Origin: Rostratula benghalensis
Lineage: Eukaryota > Chordata > Aves > Charadriiformes > Rostratulidae
Reading direction: 5' to 3'
Assembly (NCBI GenBank): GCA_013399305.1
Contig: VXAI01000038.1
Coordinates: forward strand, 5,808,560-5,872,559
DNA: 64,000 bases
The notes under the pieces are model-generated. The model searched no databases. It saw only the letters and a list, made by a program, of their open reading frames with translations, and was not told where the DNA came from. The position numbers were made by a program, and so were the translations under genes. Below, one piece after another: positions 23,601 through 33,880 of the stretch (position 1 is the first letter of the stretch; each line of letters starts with the position of its first letter).

Positions 23601-24748
23601 TGAGGCTGGAAAGGATGGTCCTTTCCTATGACCTCAGACAAAGGTGGAGGTTTCTCCCCAGCCTGCTGGAAGGGTGAAGCTGGCAGAGTAGTGCCAGCCA
23701 AATGTGCTGGCTAGTGCTCTGCACCCCAGGCACTTCTTCTAAGCTGGACCTGATGCTATTTCCCCCTCACTTTCTGCAGGCTAGGCAGGTCTGCCTTTCC
23801 GCTGTGGGGTGAGAGTGGGTGGATTGTGAGGGGCCTGTGGATCGTGGTGTGCAGGCTTCAGTGCTTTCCAGAGCCAAGAGAAGTGCAGGAGGTGTCAGGG
23901 TGGGTGGGAGGGCAGGGGGCTGCACCTGGGCACAGCACCAGGCAGTGGCACTGCCAGCACCAGCAAGGCATGGGTGGGCTTGGGTCAGCTCTCTTACTGA
24001 TGCAGAACAACTGCTCCTGCTCCTGGGTGGCCGTGGCTTCCAGACCCTTCAGAAACCGTCTGGAGACGTGGAGGATGTCATCGGTGTTAGAGAAGAGTCC
24101 TTCCAGATCAAGTTCAGGTAGCTGAAGGGAACAAAGGTGCCCCACAGTAAGCCAAATACATCGGACAGAGGTAGACTATGTGTTCTGGAGGCACTCACAC
24201 CCTTCTGAGTGCTCATGTCCTTCTAGCTGCCCCACACAACACCAGAGGAGCTGGATTGATGCTCTATGTCAGGAGGTAATGGAGATGCTAAGATTTGGCT
24301 GTGCTTCCAAGCAGGGCAATGAGCCCTTTTCATGTTACAGATGCAGAGTTGAAGCTGTAGAACAACTGTACCGGGTCAGACCCAATGTCTGTTCAACCCA
24401 AGACCTTGGTTGATCAAGGGAAGCCCAGGAAGGTGGAAGTTGAGCACATGGTGACCTCCCTGCAAGTCATCTGGGGATCTTGCAGCTCTCAACAGCTTCA
24501 CCCTATGGTCCCCAGCCCCTGGTGGGGTATCTACCCCCTCTCACCTGCTTCTTCTGGAGGTGTGCCCGGATATCTGACACACAGAACTGGATGTTGTGAA
24601 CATAGCTGGCCTCAGTGGTGATGAGCTCCTCCACAGCCAGCCGCTGGCTCAGCTCCATCCTGTCGCAGGGCATCACTTCCTCGTAGATGGCCTCTTCAGT
24701 CTCAGCTGCATCCTCAGCATCAGGCTCTGCCCCATGGGCGCTCGCCAT
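14488..24748 (-). CDS. ARHGEF37: ARHGEF37, Rho guanine nucleotide exchange factor 37 (complete CDS, 12 coding exons)
   Basis: Spliced minus-strand CDS, 2061 bases, 686 residues plus TGA. Exons (high to low): 24748-24545, 24121-23998, 23586-23439, 22568-22369, 21845-21715, 21132-21028, 19048-18938, 17706-17377, 16399-16271, 15899-15704, 15263-15091, 14697-14488. Every intron is GT-AG and every phase agrees. The order is an acidic N-terminus, a DH (RhoGEF) domain at about 30-225 ([30 protein letters not shown]), a helical BAR domain at about 250-455, and two SH3 domains at about 515-575 and 618-675 (the second has the typical GYVPSSYL end). There is no PH domain, as in the Tuba/DNMBP-like family, where BAR replaces PH for membrane contact. 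By family, it should activate Rho GTPases at curved membranes. Length fits the vertebrate orthologue (about 675 residues, from memory). The start is the first in-frame ATG of the exon, 14 bases after its acceptor. Orientation opposite CSNK1A1 supports orthology. Confidence 0.93.
15091..15263 (-). CDS. ARHGEF37: ARHGEF37 exon 12 (end of first SH3, linker)
   Basis: 173 bases, acceptor GTTCTTCAG, donor GTGAGAG. It completes the first SH3 with [11 protein letters not shown] and then encodes a Gln/Pro/Ser-rich linker to SPAFQ. Confidence 0.9.
15704..15899 (-). CDS. ARHGEF37: ARHGEF37 exon 11 (first SH3, N-terminal part)
   Basis: 196 bases, acceptor TTCCCACCAG, donor GTACTG, ending in phase 1 inside a glycine codon. 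It encodes [22 protein letters not shown] and SRWLVDAG. The usual ALYDY start of an SH3 is replaced by KLYQV, but the tryptophan and the acidic turn are present. Confidence 0.9.
16271..16399 (-). CDS. ARHGEF37: ARHGEF37 exon 10 (BAR-SH3 linker)
   Basis: 129 bases, 43 codons, phase 0 on both sides, acceptor TGTCCTCACAG, donor GTAGGA. It begins [20 protein letters not shown]; a helix followed by a Pro/Thr linker (TVTPSPVTQ). Confidence 0.88.
17377..17706 (-). CDS. ARHGEF37: ARHGEF37 exon 9 (BAR domain core, largest exon)
   Basis: 330 bases, 110 codons, phase 0 on both sides, with acceptor CTCACCCTACAG and donor GTGAGAG. It holds the long BAR helices: [41 protein letters not shown] and the final helix up to EKELEQ. 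Confidence 0.93.
18580..18760 (+). repeat. Degenerate ~40-bp repeat in ARHGEF37 intron
   Basis: Variants of 'CCTGGATGGACCCTGGAGCT' recur near 18582, 18622, 18663 and 18720, spaced about 40-57 bases. Mismatches are many, so this is an old tandem array. No coding meaning is proposed. Confidence 0.4.
18938..19048 (-). CDS. ARHGEF37: ARHGEF37 exon 8 (BAR domain)
   Basis: 111 bases, 37 codons, phase 0 on both sides. Acceptor CTCTCTTCCAG, donor GTGAGT. It encodes [20 protein letters not shown] and continues to FPEF; loop and helix of the BAR region. Confidence 0.88.
21028..21132 (-). CDS. ARHGEF37: ARHGEF37 exon 7 (BAR domain)
   Basis: 105 bases, 35 codons, phase 0 on both sides, with acceptor TTGCCTTACAG and donor GTAAAA. 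It encodes an amphipathic helix ([20 protein letters not shown]) consistent with the first BAR helix. Confidence 0.9.
21715..21845 (-). CDS. ARHGEF37: ARHGEF37 exon 6 (DH-BAR junction)
   Basis: 131 bases, residues 226-269. It includes [19 protein letters not shown] and [15 protein letters not shown]. The acceptor ACAG was chosen over a GAG five bases upstream because only ACAG completes the split alanine codon. The donor is GTGGGC, somewhat weak. Confidence 0.88.
22369..22568 (-). CDS. ARHGEF37: ARHGEF37 exon 5 (DH conserved region 3)
   Basis: 200 bases. It carries [19 protein letters not shown], the RhoGEF signature helix that contacts the GTPase, and runs to [11 protein letters not shown]. 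Of two AG acceptors 11 bases apart, the upstream one (CCATCAG) keeps the frame. Donor GTGAGC, ending in phase 1. Confidence 0.9.
23439..23586 (-). CDS. ARHGEF37: ARHGEF37 exon 4 (DH domain)
   Basis: Acceptor GTTTCCCCAG. 148 bases, including [20 protein letters not shown], the central DH helix. The donor was chosen at GT|GTAGGT (23438-23433) because only this site gives phase 2, which matches the next exon and restores the Val-Pro pair expected there. Confidence 0.88.
23998..24121 (-). CDS. ARHGEF37: ARHGEF37 exon 3 (DH domain)
   Basis: Acceptor TTCCCTTCAG, donor GTAAGAG. 124 bases, starting in phase 0 with [10 protein letters not shown] and ending one base into a serine codon. It covers DH residues 69-109 with the helix that follows conserved region 1 of RhoGEFs. 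Confidence 0.92.
24355..24480 (-). mobile_element. Ancient CR1 3' end, antisense to window
   Basis: 'TACCGGGTCAGACC' followed by 'AATGTCTGTTCAACCCA' matches, on the reverse strand, the older sauropsid CR1 tail ('GGTCTGACCCAGTA'). It is short and diverged and lies in the ARHGEF37 intron after the first coding exon. Boundaries are approximate. Confidence 0.6.
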
Positions 24749-24762
24749 CTTGGTGTGACACT
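24545..24762 (-). CDS. ARHGEF37: ARHGEF37 exon 2 (first coding exon)
   Basis: The acceptor CCACCCCCTGTAG lies just above 24762 and the donor GTGAGAG just below 24545. The ATG at 24748-24746 follows 14 bases of leader and has A at -3 and G at +4. It encodes residues 1-68: an acidic stretch ([14 protein letters not shown]) and the first DH helix ([20 protein letters not shown]). It ends in phase 0 after KKQ. Confidence 0.92.
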
Positions 24763-26824
24763 CTACAGGGGGTGGCAGAGGTTTAGGGACAGACTGGGAT
24801 GGTGCCCAACCTAGCTCAGTGCCTGTGCTCTCTCCCCTGTGCCAGGGAGACATCCCCAGGGCCACTCAATCCATCTATATTTATTAGCGAGCTGTGGATG
24901 ACACTCCAAAACCATAAAACCATAAAGTGCCACAAGCCAGGAGCAGGCTGACAGCAGAGCACAAACACCCACGTGTGGCAGGCAGGGACTTGCCACACAC
25001 ATGTGCCCAAACTTTACTGACTGCGTGCAGGGCCAGGGTGCAGGCAAGGGGAGCCCCAGCTGCAGGCAGGGGCCTGGCACCACTCACCCCTACGCAGGGG
25101 CTGGTCCCCGAAAGCAGAGCGGGGTTTGCCCGAGTCCCTCCCTGCCCCAGCTGTCAGTGCCTGGCACGTTGCCTCCTCTTCAAGAGTCCTTTTCAAAGTA
25201 CAAAGGGTGGTTTTGCAGTGCATGAACAAGAGATGCTTCTGTGGCAGGGGGGGCTGGATTAAAAAGTGATAGGGACGGGAGGGAGAAGTGGGCAAAGCTG
25301 CAGGCGCTGCTGTCAGAGACACTCACAGCCCCTAGTGTGCAATGCCAGTGCCCGGCCCAGCACAGCCCATTCCCCTCTCCTCTCTGCCTGTGGAAAGCGT
25401 GAAAAATTGGAGCTGACTCATGCTGTTTCCTTCTCAGGGAACACCCTCTGCTTTAACTGATGCCGAGGAGGATGCAGTAGCTCCCAAAGCATCACAGATA
25501 GTGCTCGGTCCCAGGGGCAGGAGGCCTTGAGCGAGAGGCAGGGCACAGCCCACGCCGGCACAGCACACAGCTCGGCTGCAGCCAGACTCCAGCCAGGGGG
25601 AGGGATGCTGCTTGCCTGCAGAGGCTGCGGAGGAGGTGGCGAACGAAGGCAAAGCGGAGGTGGCTCAGCAGGATAAAAGCAAGATGGCACAAGCAGCGGC
25701 AGAGGGAGGGTGGTTCTGCATCTGCCCTCCACTGTCTGCCCAGCCAGTGCCACCCTCCGTGCCTGATCATCAGCTGGACTGCAGCTTTCTTCTGAGGCTG
25801 CAGCCCCAGGCATCTGTGGGGGGAGCAGGGAGTGGGGCTGGTGGGACAGCCCGAGCCTCCACTGGGGAAGGGTCCAGCTAACAAGCAGGTTGTGAGCACT
25901 GGGCAGGGTGAATGTCTCCTCCTGGCACTTGCCCACTGCTGGGCTGGAGGAGAGCTGGGCTTGGCACAACAAGCAAATGCCCATGAGAAGGTTTGGGACC
26001 TCTGCCTGCCTTACAGGGACACGTAACCCTGCCAGCTGTCATCCCTGCCCTCTGAATTTGGCTGTTGCCCCTGCCTGTGGCATGGTCTTGGCTACTACGG
26101 GACATGGGAAGTAAGGGACACTTTCCTGTGCCCCTTTGGGTGCTTCTGAGGTGTTCAGGCAGGATTCTCATCAAGGACTGTTGGACCACAGACATCATCT
26201 GCCTGTGGGTGACAGCAAAATCCTTGCTCAGAGGAAGGGCTCAGTGGAGGCAGGTGGGAAGCCATTATCTGAGACATCCCCTTAGCCCCGGAGAGATGCC
26301 CTGCAGCTCGGGGACATGCAGGTGCTGGGTGTCACTGGTCTGTGCACCAGCATCACCCGGAGTACAAAGCTGCTTTGGGGGGTTACCCCCAAGCTGGGGA
26401 AACCTCTTGCCCTCCCCTCATGCCCCTACCTCCCACCCCCCAGGCTGAAACAGCAGAGGAACAAGGGAATTGTGCAAAACTAAAAAGAAGCATTTCTGCG
26501 CAACGCTGGACCAGGCAGAGAGAGCAGGAGCAGGTTTCATTTCCCAGCTCTTCTCCCAGACAGCTGCCTGCTTTCGACATCTCACAGCACCTTGGTGGCT
26601 CCAAGCATCCTTGTCCATAAAGCAGGGACCAGGCAGCGTCCCCAGCCAGCGCTCAGGGACCCTCACGCAGGGGATGCCGCAGGGTCCCTGGTACCCCCGG
26701 CTCCAGCCCCACAGCTCCCACCCTGTGCCCCGAGGGACAAGCTCCGTGCCATCTCCCTGCTCCCCCCGCCGCTCCGGCCCCGCCGCCACCTCCACGCTCC
26801 GAAACCCCCGGCCCCGGCTCTTAC
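24763..26824 (-). other. ARHGEF37 intron 1 (within 5' leader)
   Basis: About 2 kb between the candidate non-coding first exon (donor GTAAGAG at 26824-26818) and the first coding exon. It is GC-rich and contains no recognisable exon or repeat family. Confidence 0.5.
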
Positions 26825-27470
26825 CTGCGGAGGAGGCCGGGGCTGGCGCCGGGGAGCCGTGCCCGGCTGCGGCCGCTCTGCCGCTGCCTGCGGGGAGTTA
26901 ATGATAAACCCGCGGCGCCGCAGCCGGCGCTGGCACGGCCGGCGTGGGCAGGAGGAGCCGAACCCACGACTCGGGGTGAGGGCACCCAGAGCTCCGTCCC
27001 CGCCGTCCTCCCGCCGCGGGGCCCCGCCGCGGTGGGACGAGCGGCGCGGGCGCTCCCTGCGCAAGCCCGGCGGCGGCGGGGAGGCTGGCGGGCGGCCAGG
27101 CGGGCTGGTAGCCCCGCGTTCACCGCCTCCGCCGCCAACCGAACCCGGCCGGGAGGGCGGCTCGGGGAAAGCGAGCCGGGGGAGTCGCCGCAGCGGTGGT
27201 GGCGGTGGGATGGGGCGGGGGAAGAGAGGGGATGCTCTCATCTCTCTCATCTGCAAAAGCAGCTGGACGCCAAGAGCCGTACCTGAGTCTGTATTAGCCA
27301 CCACCCCCTCCCCCTGCCCCGGCATCGCAGCCGCAGCCCCCCCACTTTTTCCCCTTATCCATCCTCAAACCGTGGGTGCTTCGCAGCGCCGCAGCCCCCG
27401 GCGTCCTGGTGGCCTGTGCCGGGCAGCAGCTCTGACTGGAGAGCAGGGGACTCACCGGCTCGCTCCTGCT
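26680..27470 (-). promoter_or_regulatory. ARHGEF37: CpG-island promoter of ARHGEF37
   Basis: This stretch is strongly GC-rich and dense in CpG, unlike the DNA on either side. On the minus strand it contains a good splice donor (CTCCGCAG|GTAAGAG) at the edge nearest the gene, as expected for a promoter that includes a non-coding first exon. There is no convincing TATA box. The exact transcription start is not visible. Confidence 0.75.
26825..27000 (-). other. ARHGEF37: Candidate non-coding first exon of ARHGEF37 (5' end approximate)
   Basis: The 3' boundary at 26825 is set by the GTAAGAG donor. The upstream limit is a guess. Joined to exon 2, it would add leader only, since the first in-frame ATG of the protein is in exon 2. 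An alternative leader exon could end at 27456, where a strong GTGAGT donor occurs. Confidence 0.5.
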
Positions 27471-30400
27471 GGAAATAAACACACACAAGTCCTCTGTCTC
27501 TTTTTATGACCTTGCAGTGTGTTGCTGCCTCAGCACTACCTCGGTGCCCTGGTGCTCCCACAGCCTACCCATGGATGCACAAGCTTCCCCCCAAGCAGGC
27601 ATCACCCTAGCCACATGCCCCTCTGCTCTACCATCGCTTCCCAGCTGTTTGGGGCAAACAGAAATGAAAATATATAACTGAGGAAGTGGTTGCACTGGCC
27701 TTTGCCAGCCAGTGGCTATTTGGCATGAGGTTGTTTTTCACTTGTGAGGTGTTTGCATCCTCATAAAAAAGCTATTGAGAAAAGAGAGGCTGGTCTGTAG
27801 CCAGGTCCTGCAACTGGGCACTCGTCCTGGCCACAGGAGGGGAGGGGACAGCAGCACCTGGGTTTTTCCACAGTGTCCAAAAAGTGGCACAGTAGAAGGG
27901 ACCCTGAGTCTTTCAGTGACTCTCACAGGTAACAGGTAGTGTCTGTGTCTGGAGCCAAGCCCCCCCCCAGTCCAGGATGGTCTCTCTACTGCAGTCATTC
28001 CCTCCACCAGTTGATGTACGAGGGTTATGTGGGCTAGGCAGGGCAGTATGGGGGTCTGCACGCGTCTACTCCACTGGCTACCACCCAGTGCTGGTGCCAG
28101 GAAGGCCAGCTTGCCCTGCTGCCTTCCCTGCCTGCATCTCATCCTGCACACAGACAGGCTGGGTGCAGCTCATGGGGCTGTGCTGGGGACCCCCAGATGA
28201 GAGCATGAAGCCACTCTCCCTTGTCCCTGTGCTGGAGTGATGCAGCAGCGCACAGGAGCAGTTGTGGATGGGTAAACTGGGCAGCAACGTGGCAGAAGGA
28301 GCCAGGGCTGGGAAGGGGCAGAAGCTTAAATGCCCAGGCAGGTCATTGGAAGAGATGTCCTCTGGCTGGATGGGTGGCTGGAGTAAAGCCACTCCACATG
28401 AATGGTCCCCAGACTAGCCCACGCCATGTGGGCTTAGAGAGAGACACATGGCCACAGGAGAAACCTGCACATGGCCAGGCAGCCCAATCCAGAGGCTGGA
28501 GAAACACCTGCTTGATGGTTCTGGGCTCTGGCTCAAAATAGGCATTGTGGTAAAAGCATCAGGGAGAAAGCAGCAGGTTTGCAGGGCAGAGGCTGCCAGC
28601 TCTCAGCAGCAAGAGAGTCAGGCAGGAGCGTGCAGTTGCCCAGCATGTGTGCAGCAGCCTCTGGGGAGGAGATGTCACCTCAGCCAAGGAGGTGGTTATT
28701 GCCCCCTCCATCTCACCACGAACTTCTGCTGGCTCCTGGAAAGCATTTTTGCAGCTGACAGGGATACTCCCAGCTACTCAAAGCCTGAGAGCTCAGACTG
28801 TTCGGATGAAAGCTAAAGCCATCAGGGGGCTCTCTGGGAACACACCAGATAAGCTTTGAGTTAGACAGGGCTTGCTCAGAAAATAAACTCAACTTCCAGC
28901 CATGAAAAGCACGGCAGTTCAGGCTACGCCTAACAACAGCAGGCGGGGGTTCCTCTCCGAGCAGCAGGTTTGCACAGGAAAGTTACATTTCCTCTATGTA
29001 ATATTTTCCATTATTACTGTTCTTTGGACTTCTTCCCCGTCTTGAAAGGACTTCATGACCACACGCTGCTATCAGCCATTCATGGTGGAAATGAAAACAT
29101 GGGGGAAAAAAGAAAACAGCTTAAGAATGTGCTTGCAGGTGCATCCTAATCGCAAAACTTCCTCCCACACTGCAGGTCTAAGAAGTGGACTTTGCCTCCA
29201 ACGTCATTGCTTGTGCGTGCTGTGCAAAGCAGAAACATTCAAGCTAAGGTGCTAGGCCAAAGAGGAAAAAACCTGTGAAACGAAAGGTCTTCAATCTGCT
29301 GAGGTGGCCATCAGCGTGGGCAAGTCCTGAAAAACCACATAGATGTCATTCCTATCTCTTCCTTCTTCCCTTTCCAGCTAACGTAACCTGTGTTTAAATC
29401 CTCTGTGGGAGGGAAGCAGGGCTGTGCTTACCTGCTCAGGACAATCCCATCCACGTACTTCCACAAGGCCATGTGCCGAGGGCTTGCTCCTAAGCAGGCA
29501 GAGATTGTATTAGCTCCAGCAGTCTGGAAGGAGTTGCCCACTCCAGCCTCATGGCTGAGGGGGGCACTGCCTGCACCAGGAGACACAGCAGAGCCTAAAA
29601 ATAAGCAGATAGAATTTGATCCAAGCGGAATAAATTAAGAGGCAGCTCTTTATTTCTGAGAGCTATTTATGGGCCCCAGGCAGACCTCCTTTGGGGAGGA
29701 GGCTTCAGCCCCTCTTGGCTTCTCCAAGGTTACAGCATTTCACTTCTGTACCCACATTTTAGTGCTTGAATGACCACCAGTCTCTGAGGTCCTTTCCTCT
29801 CCTCACCAAGTCACTGCTGACTTACATTGCTTTTCCTAGCCTGAGAGCCCCATTCCTGTGTGAGGGCAGGTGACTCTGGGCCTTTCACCCATCTGGCCCA
29901 CATTCCTGTTATCAGCTGAGCCAACTGATAGTGAGGACAGCTCAAGGAGAAAGCCAGACTCTGGTTTAAGGTCACTGAATGCCAAGGTACCTGCCTTTCT
30001 GTCCGGAGAGCGGTGCCTGCTCTCTCAGGACCGGTGCAGAGCAGTGCTCTGCTGGGAGCCCTCTGCTGTCTCTTGTTTGATGATCCAAGCAGTACTGATA
30101 TTTATTCTTTTCTTCCTCCCATTAATGTAAGGATGCTGGTCACTGCTTTTCCTGTTCATATCCTGTTGCTGAAGGATAACAGTTTGCTGGAGAGCACAAT
30201 TACCCAGTTAGCAAACAGGTTGTTTTGTAAGGGCTGTGGTCTGCAAGGTCTCCCATCCCTGCCCATCAAGGATGCACACACTGGCTCCTTCCTGGGGGCT
30301 GGAGTCTCACCTATGAGCAGGACAGGCACATAGTCCCTGCATCTGCCCCAGCCTGGCCTGGAAAGCCATGGCTGAGCAGCACACAGAGGTGTGCATGGTC

Positions 30401-31749
30401 CATGGGCACCTGGGCAGGAGCACCAGGGAGGGGTGGAGGTGTTTACAGCACCTTGGAGCTCTGGGACAAAGGACAAATGTCTCCAGGCCAGTCCAGTTTC
30501 AGCAAGGGCCACCAACATCCCATCATGAGGCAGTACCAGTAACAACACTCCTTGCCTAAAGCATCCCTCAGGGCAAGAGCACACCATCCCACCAGGCACC
30601 TTCTGCCTGGAGCAAGGAGGCCATGAGAAATGAGAAAAGTAAGAAGAGTTTAGAAAATTCTGGTGGTTTATATTAATTAGTCATTTCCACTGATCAACGT
30701 CTTCTCCCTGCCTGACTTTGTGCAGTTTCTGCTCCTGCCAAGTCATCACAACCACCCACCCACAGAGCTGGAGCTCCACGTGACCACCGCCTCCTCCCAG
30801 CAGCATACCATGCTGTTGCCCTGGTCTACCCACACACCAGGGCAGGCACCCCAATGCTGGTACCCCACCCTGGGGTGCAGTTGCTCTCCTGTGCAAGGTG
30901 AGGGCATGAGAAGATAAGCAGAGGCATGTCCCCTTGAGATTCATCTTCTCCTCTGGGATCAGTCCCACCAGCACCTGCTCCTTCAGGCAAATTCCTGTAT
31001 GAGTGGTTGGAGTCAATGAAGTAGCTGCTACCTGTGCGGGAGATGTGGCAGGAGCTGCCTTCTCTTGCTTGAGAGAGAAACAAAGGGAGGGAAGGAGGCA
31101 GGAGCAGCCCTTTGAAGCTGCCAAGCCAGTCCGTGTGCAAGCTCTCCATCCCTTATTCCACTGACGCAACAGGGAGTGCCTCTGCCTTGACAGGGCTTGT
31201 GCCTCCGCCAAAGGCAAGTGTAACAGCTGCCCCTTTGAGAGGGATCATCATGTGCTTGTTTGACAACCAAAGGCAAAAACCCAGCCCAGGAATCTCAGCC
31301 GGTGTGCTGTGCCTCACAGCACAGCAAGGATGCCTGAAGCAAAGACCCTGCGTCAGGACACCAGCTCCACTCCCTGCCGGGAGGGATGGCAGGGGTGGGC
31401 AACCCCCCAGGTTTGCACAGCGGGCTGGGGAAGCCCATGGCCAAGAGGCTTTTCAGGGGAGCAGCCTAAAGCCTGGGTTCCCCCTTAATTTTATGAGCAG
31501 ATAAACAACAAAGCAGGGAGAACCAGGCTTTTCAACTGGAGGCTGCAGAGAGCTGGGGGTGGGCAGCTGCCTGGCATCAATGGAGGTCTGACTGCAGATC
31601 CTGGCAGGACACTGCTAGGGTGGCTGCCACATGCCAAGGCTGAGAAGACAGAGAGACATAGCCAAACAAACCCAGAAGACGTGAAAAGAGGCTGAGGTGG
31701 AAGGAGAAGGGTCTCCAGCCCCAGCAGCAGCAGAGAGGCTGCAGGGTGG

Positions 31750-31940
31750 TTCTGGAGACACTGGAACAGGTTGCCCAGAGAAGCTGTGGCTGCCCCATCC
31801 CTGGAGGTGTTCAAAGTCAGGTTGGATGGTGCTTTGAGCAACCTGGTTTAGTGGAAGGTGTCCCCGCGCAGGGCAGGGTGGTTGGACCTAGATAATCTTC
31901 AAGGTCCCTTCCAACCCAAACCATTCTCTGATTCTGTGGC
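31750..31940 (+). mobile_element. CR1 LINE 3' fragment
   Basis: It contains 'GGAACAGGTTGCCCAGAGAA', 'CCCTGGAGGTGTTCAAAGTC', 'TTTGAGCAACCTGGTTTAGT', and the tail 'AGGTCCCTTCCAACCCAAAC' with ATTCTCTGATTCTGTGG. A typical 5'-truncated avian CR1 copy. Confidence 0.9.
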
Positions 31941-32683
31941 TCTGAGACCAGCTCACAGTGTTGCCCACATGTCCTCATTTACTCAACTCCTCACATCTTA
32001 TCGAGGAGGACGTTTTACTGAGGAGGAGTTTGCTGTGGAAAAAACTCAGCAGCTAATACCACGGAATATAAAATGATGGCTCAGAGTCCCAGGCACTGGT
32101 GGCACTGAGACCTGGCAGCCGAGAGGAGAGTCTCTTGCTCAGCCTCAGCACCACGTGCACAGGTCCCGGGGCTCCATATAGCTCAGCCCTCCTTGTACCT
32201 GTCAAGTTATCCTGACCCTGGCAAGCTGGGGCTTCCTGCCAAAGTGGTAGCACCTGGTCAGGGGTGCTGTACCCATCACTCACTCCAGCTAAAAGCAGAG
32301 CTTCCCTGTGTGTCAGCAGCCATTACTTCATCTCCTTCCTCCCCAGCCACAAGATGACTGCAGCATCAGAAGGACATCTCCATTACTAATGTGTGTAAAT
32401 GAGATGCCAGCTCCACCTCTTCCACCTGCCTTGACTCACCAGCCTACGCCTCAGCTGCAGGTCTCCTCTCCAGGCCATGATGGTGGAGAACCACCAGCCA
32501 GTTAAAGACCTCTCAGCCAAGGGGAATCATGAGACCATCTAGCAAGGATATGGGGAAGCAAACCTGGTTCATGTGATCTGCTGGAATGTCTGGTCAGATG
32601 CCTGGCCAGGCATCTCACCACAGGCCCTTGGGGACACCATGCTGTATGGGAAGGAGAGAGGACAGACCTGCTAGGCAGATTGT

Positions 32684-32835
32684 AGAATCATAGAGTCATT
32701 AGAGTTGGAAGGGACTCTAAAGATGATTGAGTTCTAACCCCCCTGCCATGGGGGGAACATGTCCCACTAGACCAGGTTGTTCAAAGTCCCATCCAGCCTG
32801 ACCTTGAACAGCTCCAGGGATGGGGCTTCAGTCCT
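32684..32835 (-). mobile_element. CR1 LINE 3' fragment, reverse orientation
   Basis: It begins with 'AGAATCATAGAGTCATTAGA', the reverse complement of the CR1 tail, then 'GTTGGAAGGGACTCT', 'GTCCCACTAGACCAGGTTG' and 'CCATCCAGCCTGACCTTGAA'. Truncated after about 150 bases. Confidence 0.9.
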
Positions 32836-33494
32836 TACAGGACTGAAGTAAATGGTTTGTTTTTACAGCAAAGGGATGTTACCCATGGAGAACCATTGAG
32901 TGTCTCCAGAAATTATCTGAAATATTGCAGGGGTAGCAAAGTGACCATGTTTGCCACCAGCCCCATGCTCTTCAGAGCAGAGCAGAGAAGAAAAGGGCTG
33001 GCTGCAAGGAGCTGACAGGTCCCTCTCTCTGAGTGGTGGGACAGTAAGGTGGCCAAGGAAACTCAGGTAAAGGCAGAGCAAACACACAAAACCCAGTCCT
33101 AATGTTGGTAGCCCAGTAATGGGCTCTGACTGGTGAGTCCCCTCCCAAGAAGGAGATCTTGGGAGTAGTGTTAAGTGATGTTTCCAAAATGTCTGGAGCA
33201 GAGAAAGCAAAAAAAATGAATGTTGAAAGTGAGTAGGGAAGAAAGAGAGTACAAGAAAGGAAGCACTGCCATTGCATGTGCCCATACTCAGGAGGCTGTA
33301 TGTCCGTCTGGCTGTCCCCTTTGCCTCTGTCTCCAGAGGGATATGGAAGATGCTCAGAGAAGGGAAGTAGGAATGACCCAAGCTCTGGAGCAGCATCTGT
33401 GTGAGGAATGGCTCCACAGCCAGGAAAAGGGATGACAGAGAGGTGTGATATGGATCTGCACTGTCATGGAAGGCATGTGAAGGTATGGAGGGGT

Positions 33495-33880
33495 GATTAC
33501 TCACCATCTCTTCCACTACAGGAGTACAAGCTCCAAATGAAACCACCTGGAGGGAAGTTTAAAACAAGGAAAAGGAAGTGGTTCTTGGTGCAATGTATAG
33601 TTAAACCATGGAGCTCCTCACCACAGGATGTGACAGATGCAAAGCATTTAAACAGGAACTGGATGAATTCATGGAAGAAAAATCCTTTGGATTGTTAAAT
33701 ACAAAGAACCACCATCTCTTCCTTAAGGCTGAAGGACTGGTGGGAGCTTGGGGACTATTCTCAGGAAGTCTTGCTGTGCCCTTACTCTGTGCCTCTCTAA
33801 ACATCTGCTGTGGGTCACAGCTGGAGCCAGGATATTGGCTTAGATGAGCTATCACATGGCCCTCATGTTTTGTCACATTG
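33495..33880 (+). mobile_element. Older, diverged CR1-like LINE fragment
   Basis: It follows the older sauropsid CR1 consensus: 'AAGTTTAAAACAAGGAAAAG', 'AACCATGGAGCTCCTCACCA', 'CACAGGATGTGACAGATG', 'GGATGAATTCATGGAAG', 'AAAATCC', and a decayed 'TAGATGAGC…CATGGCCCTCATGTT' end. Divergence is clearly higher than in the other copies, so this is an older insertion. Boundaries are approximate; homology could begin upstream. Confidence 0.7.

Larger units (their letters stand above)
14698..24544 (-). other. ARHGEF37 introns between coding exons
   Basis: Eleven introns (about 0.37-2.0 kb) separate the coding exons; the longest is 19049-21027. Apart from an old CR1 end near 24355-24480 and a degenerate repeat near 18580-18760, I see no genes in them. 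The 19570-20620 part is less GC-rich and ends near an AATAAA at 20581, a possible retroposon or old LTR 3' end, but I cannot name a family. Confidence 0.6.

Noticed and set aside
26592..27509. 305-codon plus-strand frame across the ARHGEF37 CpG island
   Set aside because: Arg/Gly/Pro/Ala-rich composition of the kind expected when stop codons are rare in CpG-rich DNA. No domain, and it runs antisense through the presumed promoter and first exon.
32863..33546. 227-codon minus-strand frame with hydrophobic stretches that look like membrane segments
   Set aside because: Phe/Leu/Ser richness comes from reading purine-rich DNA antisense, and the start lies in an old CR1 copy. No homology recognised.
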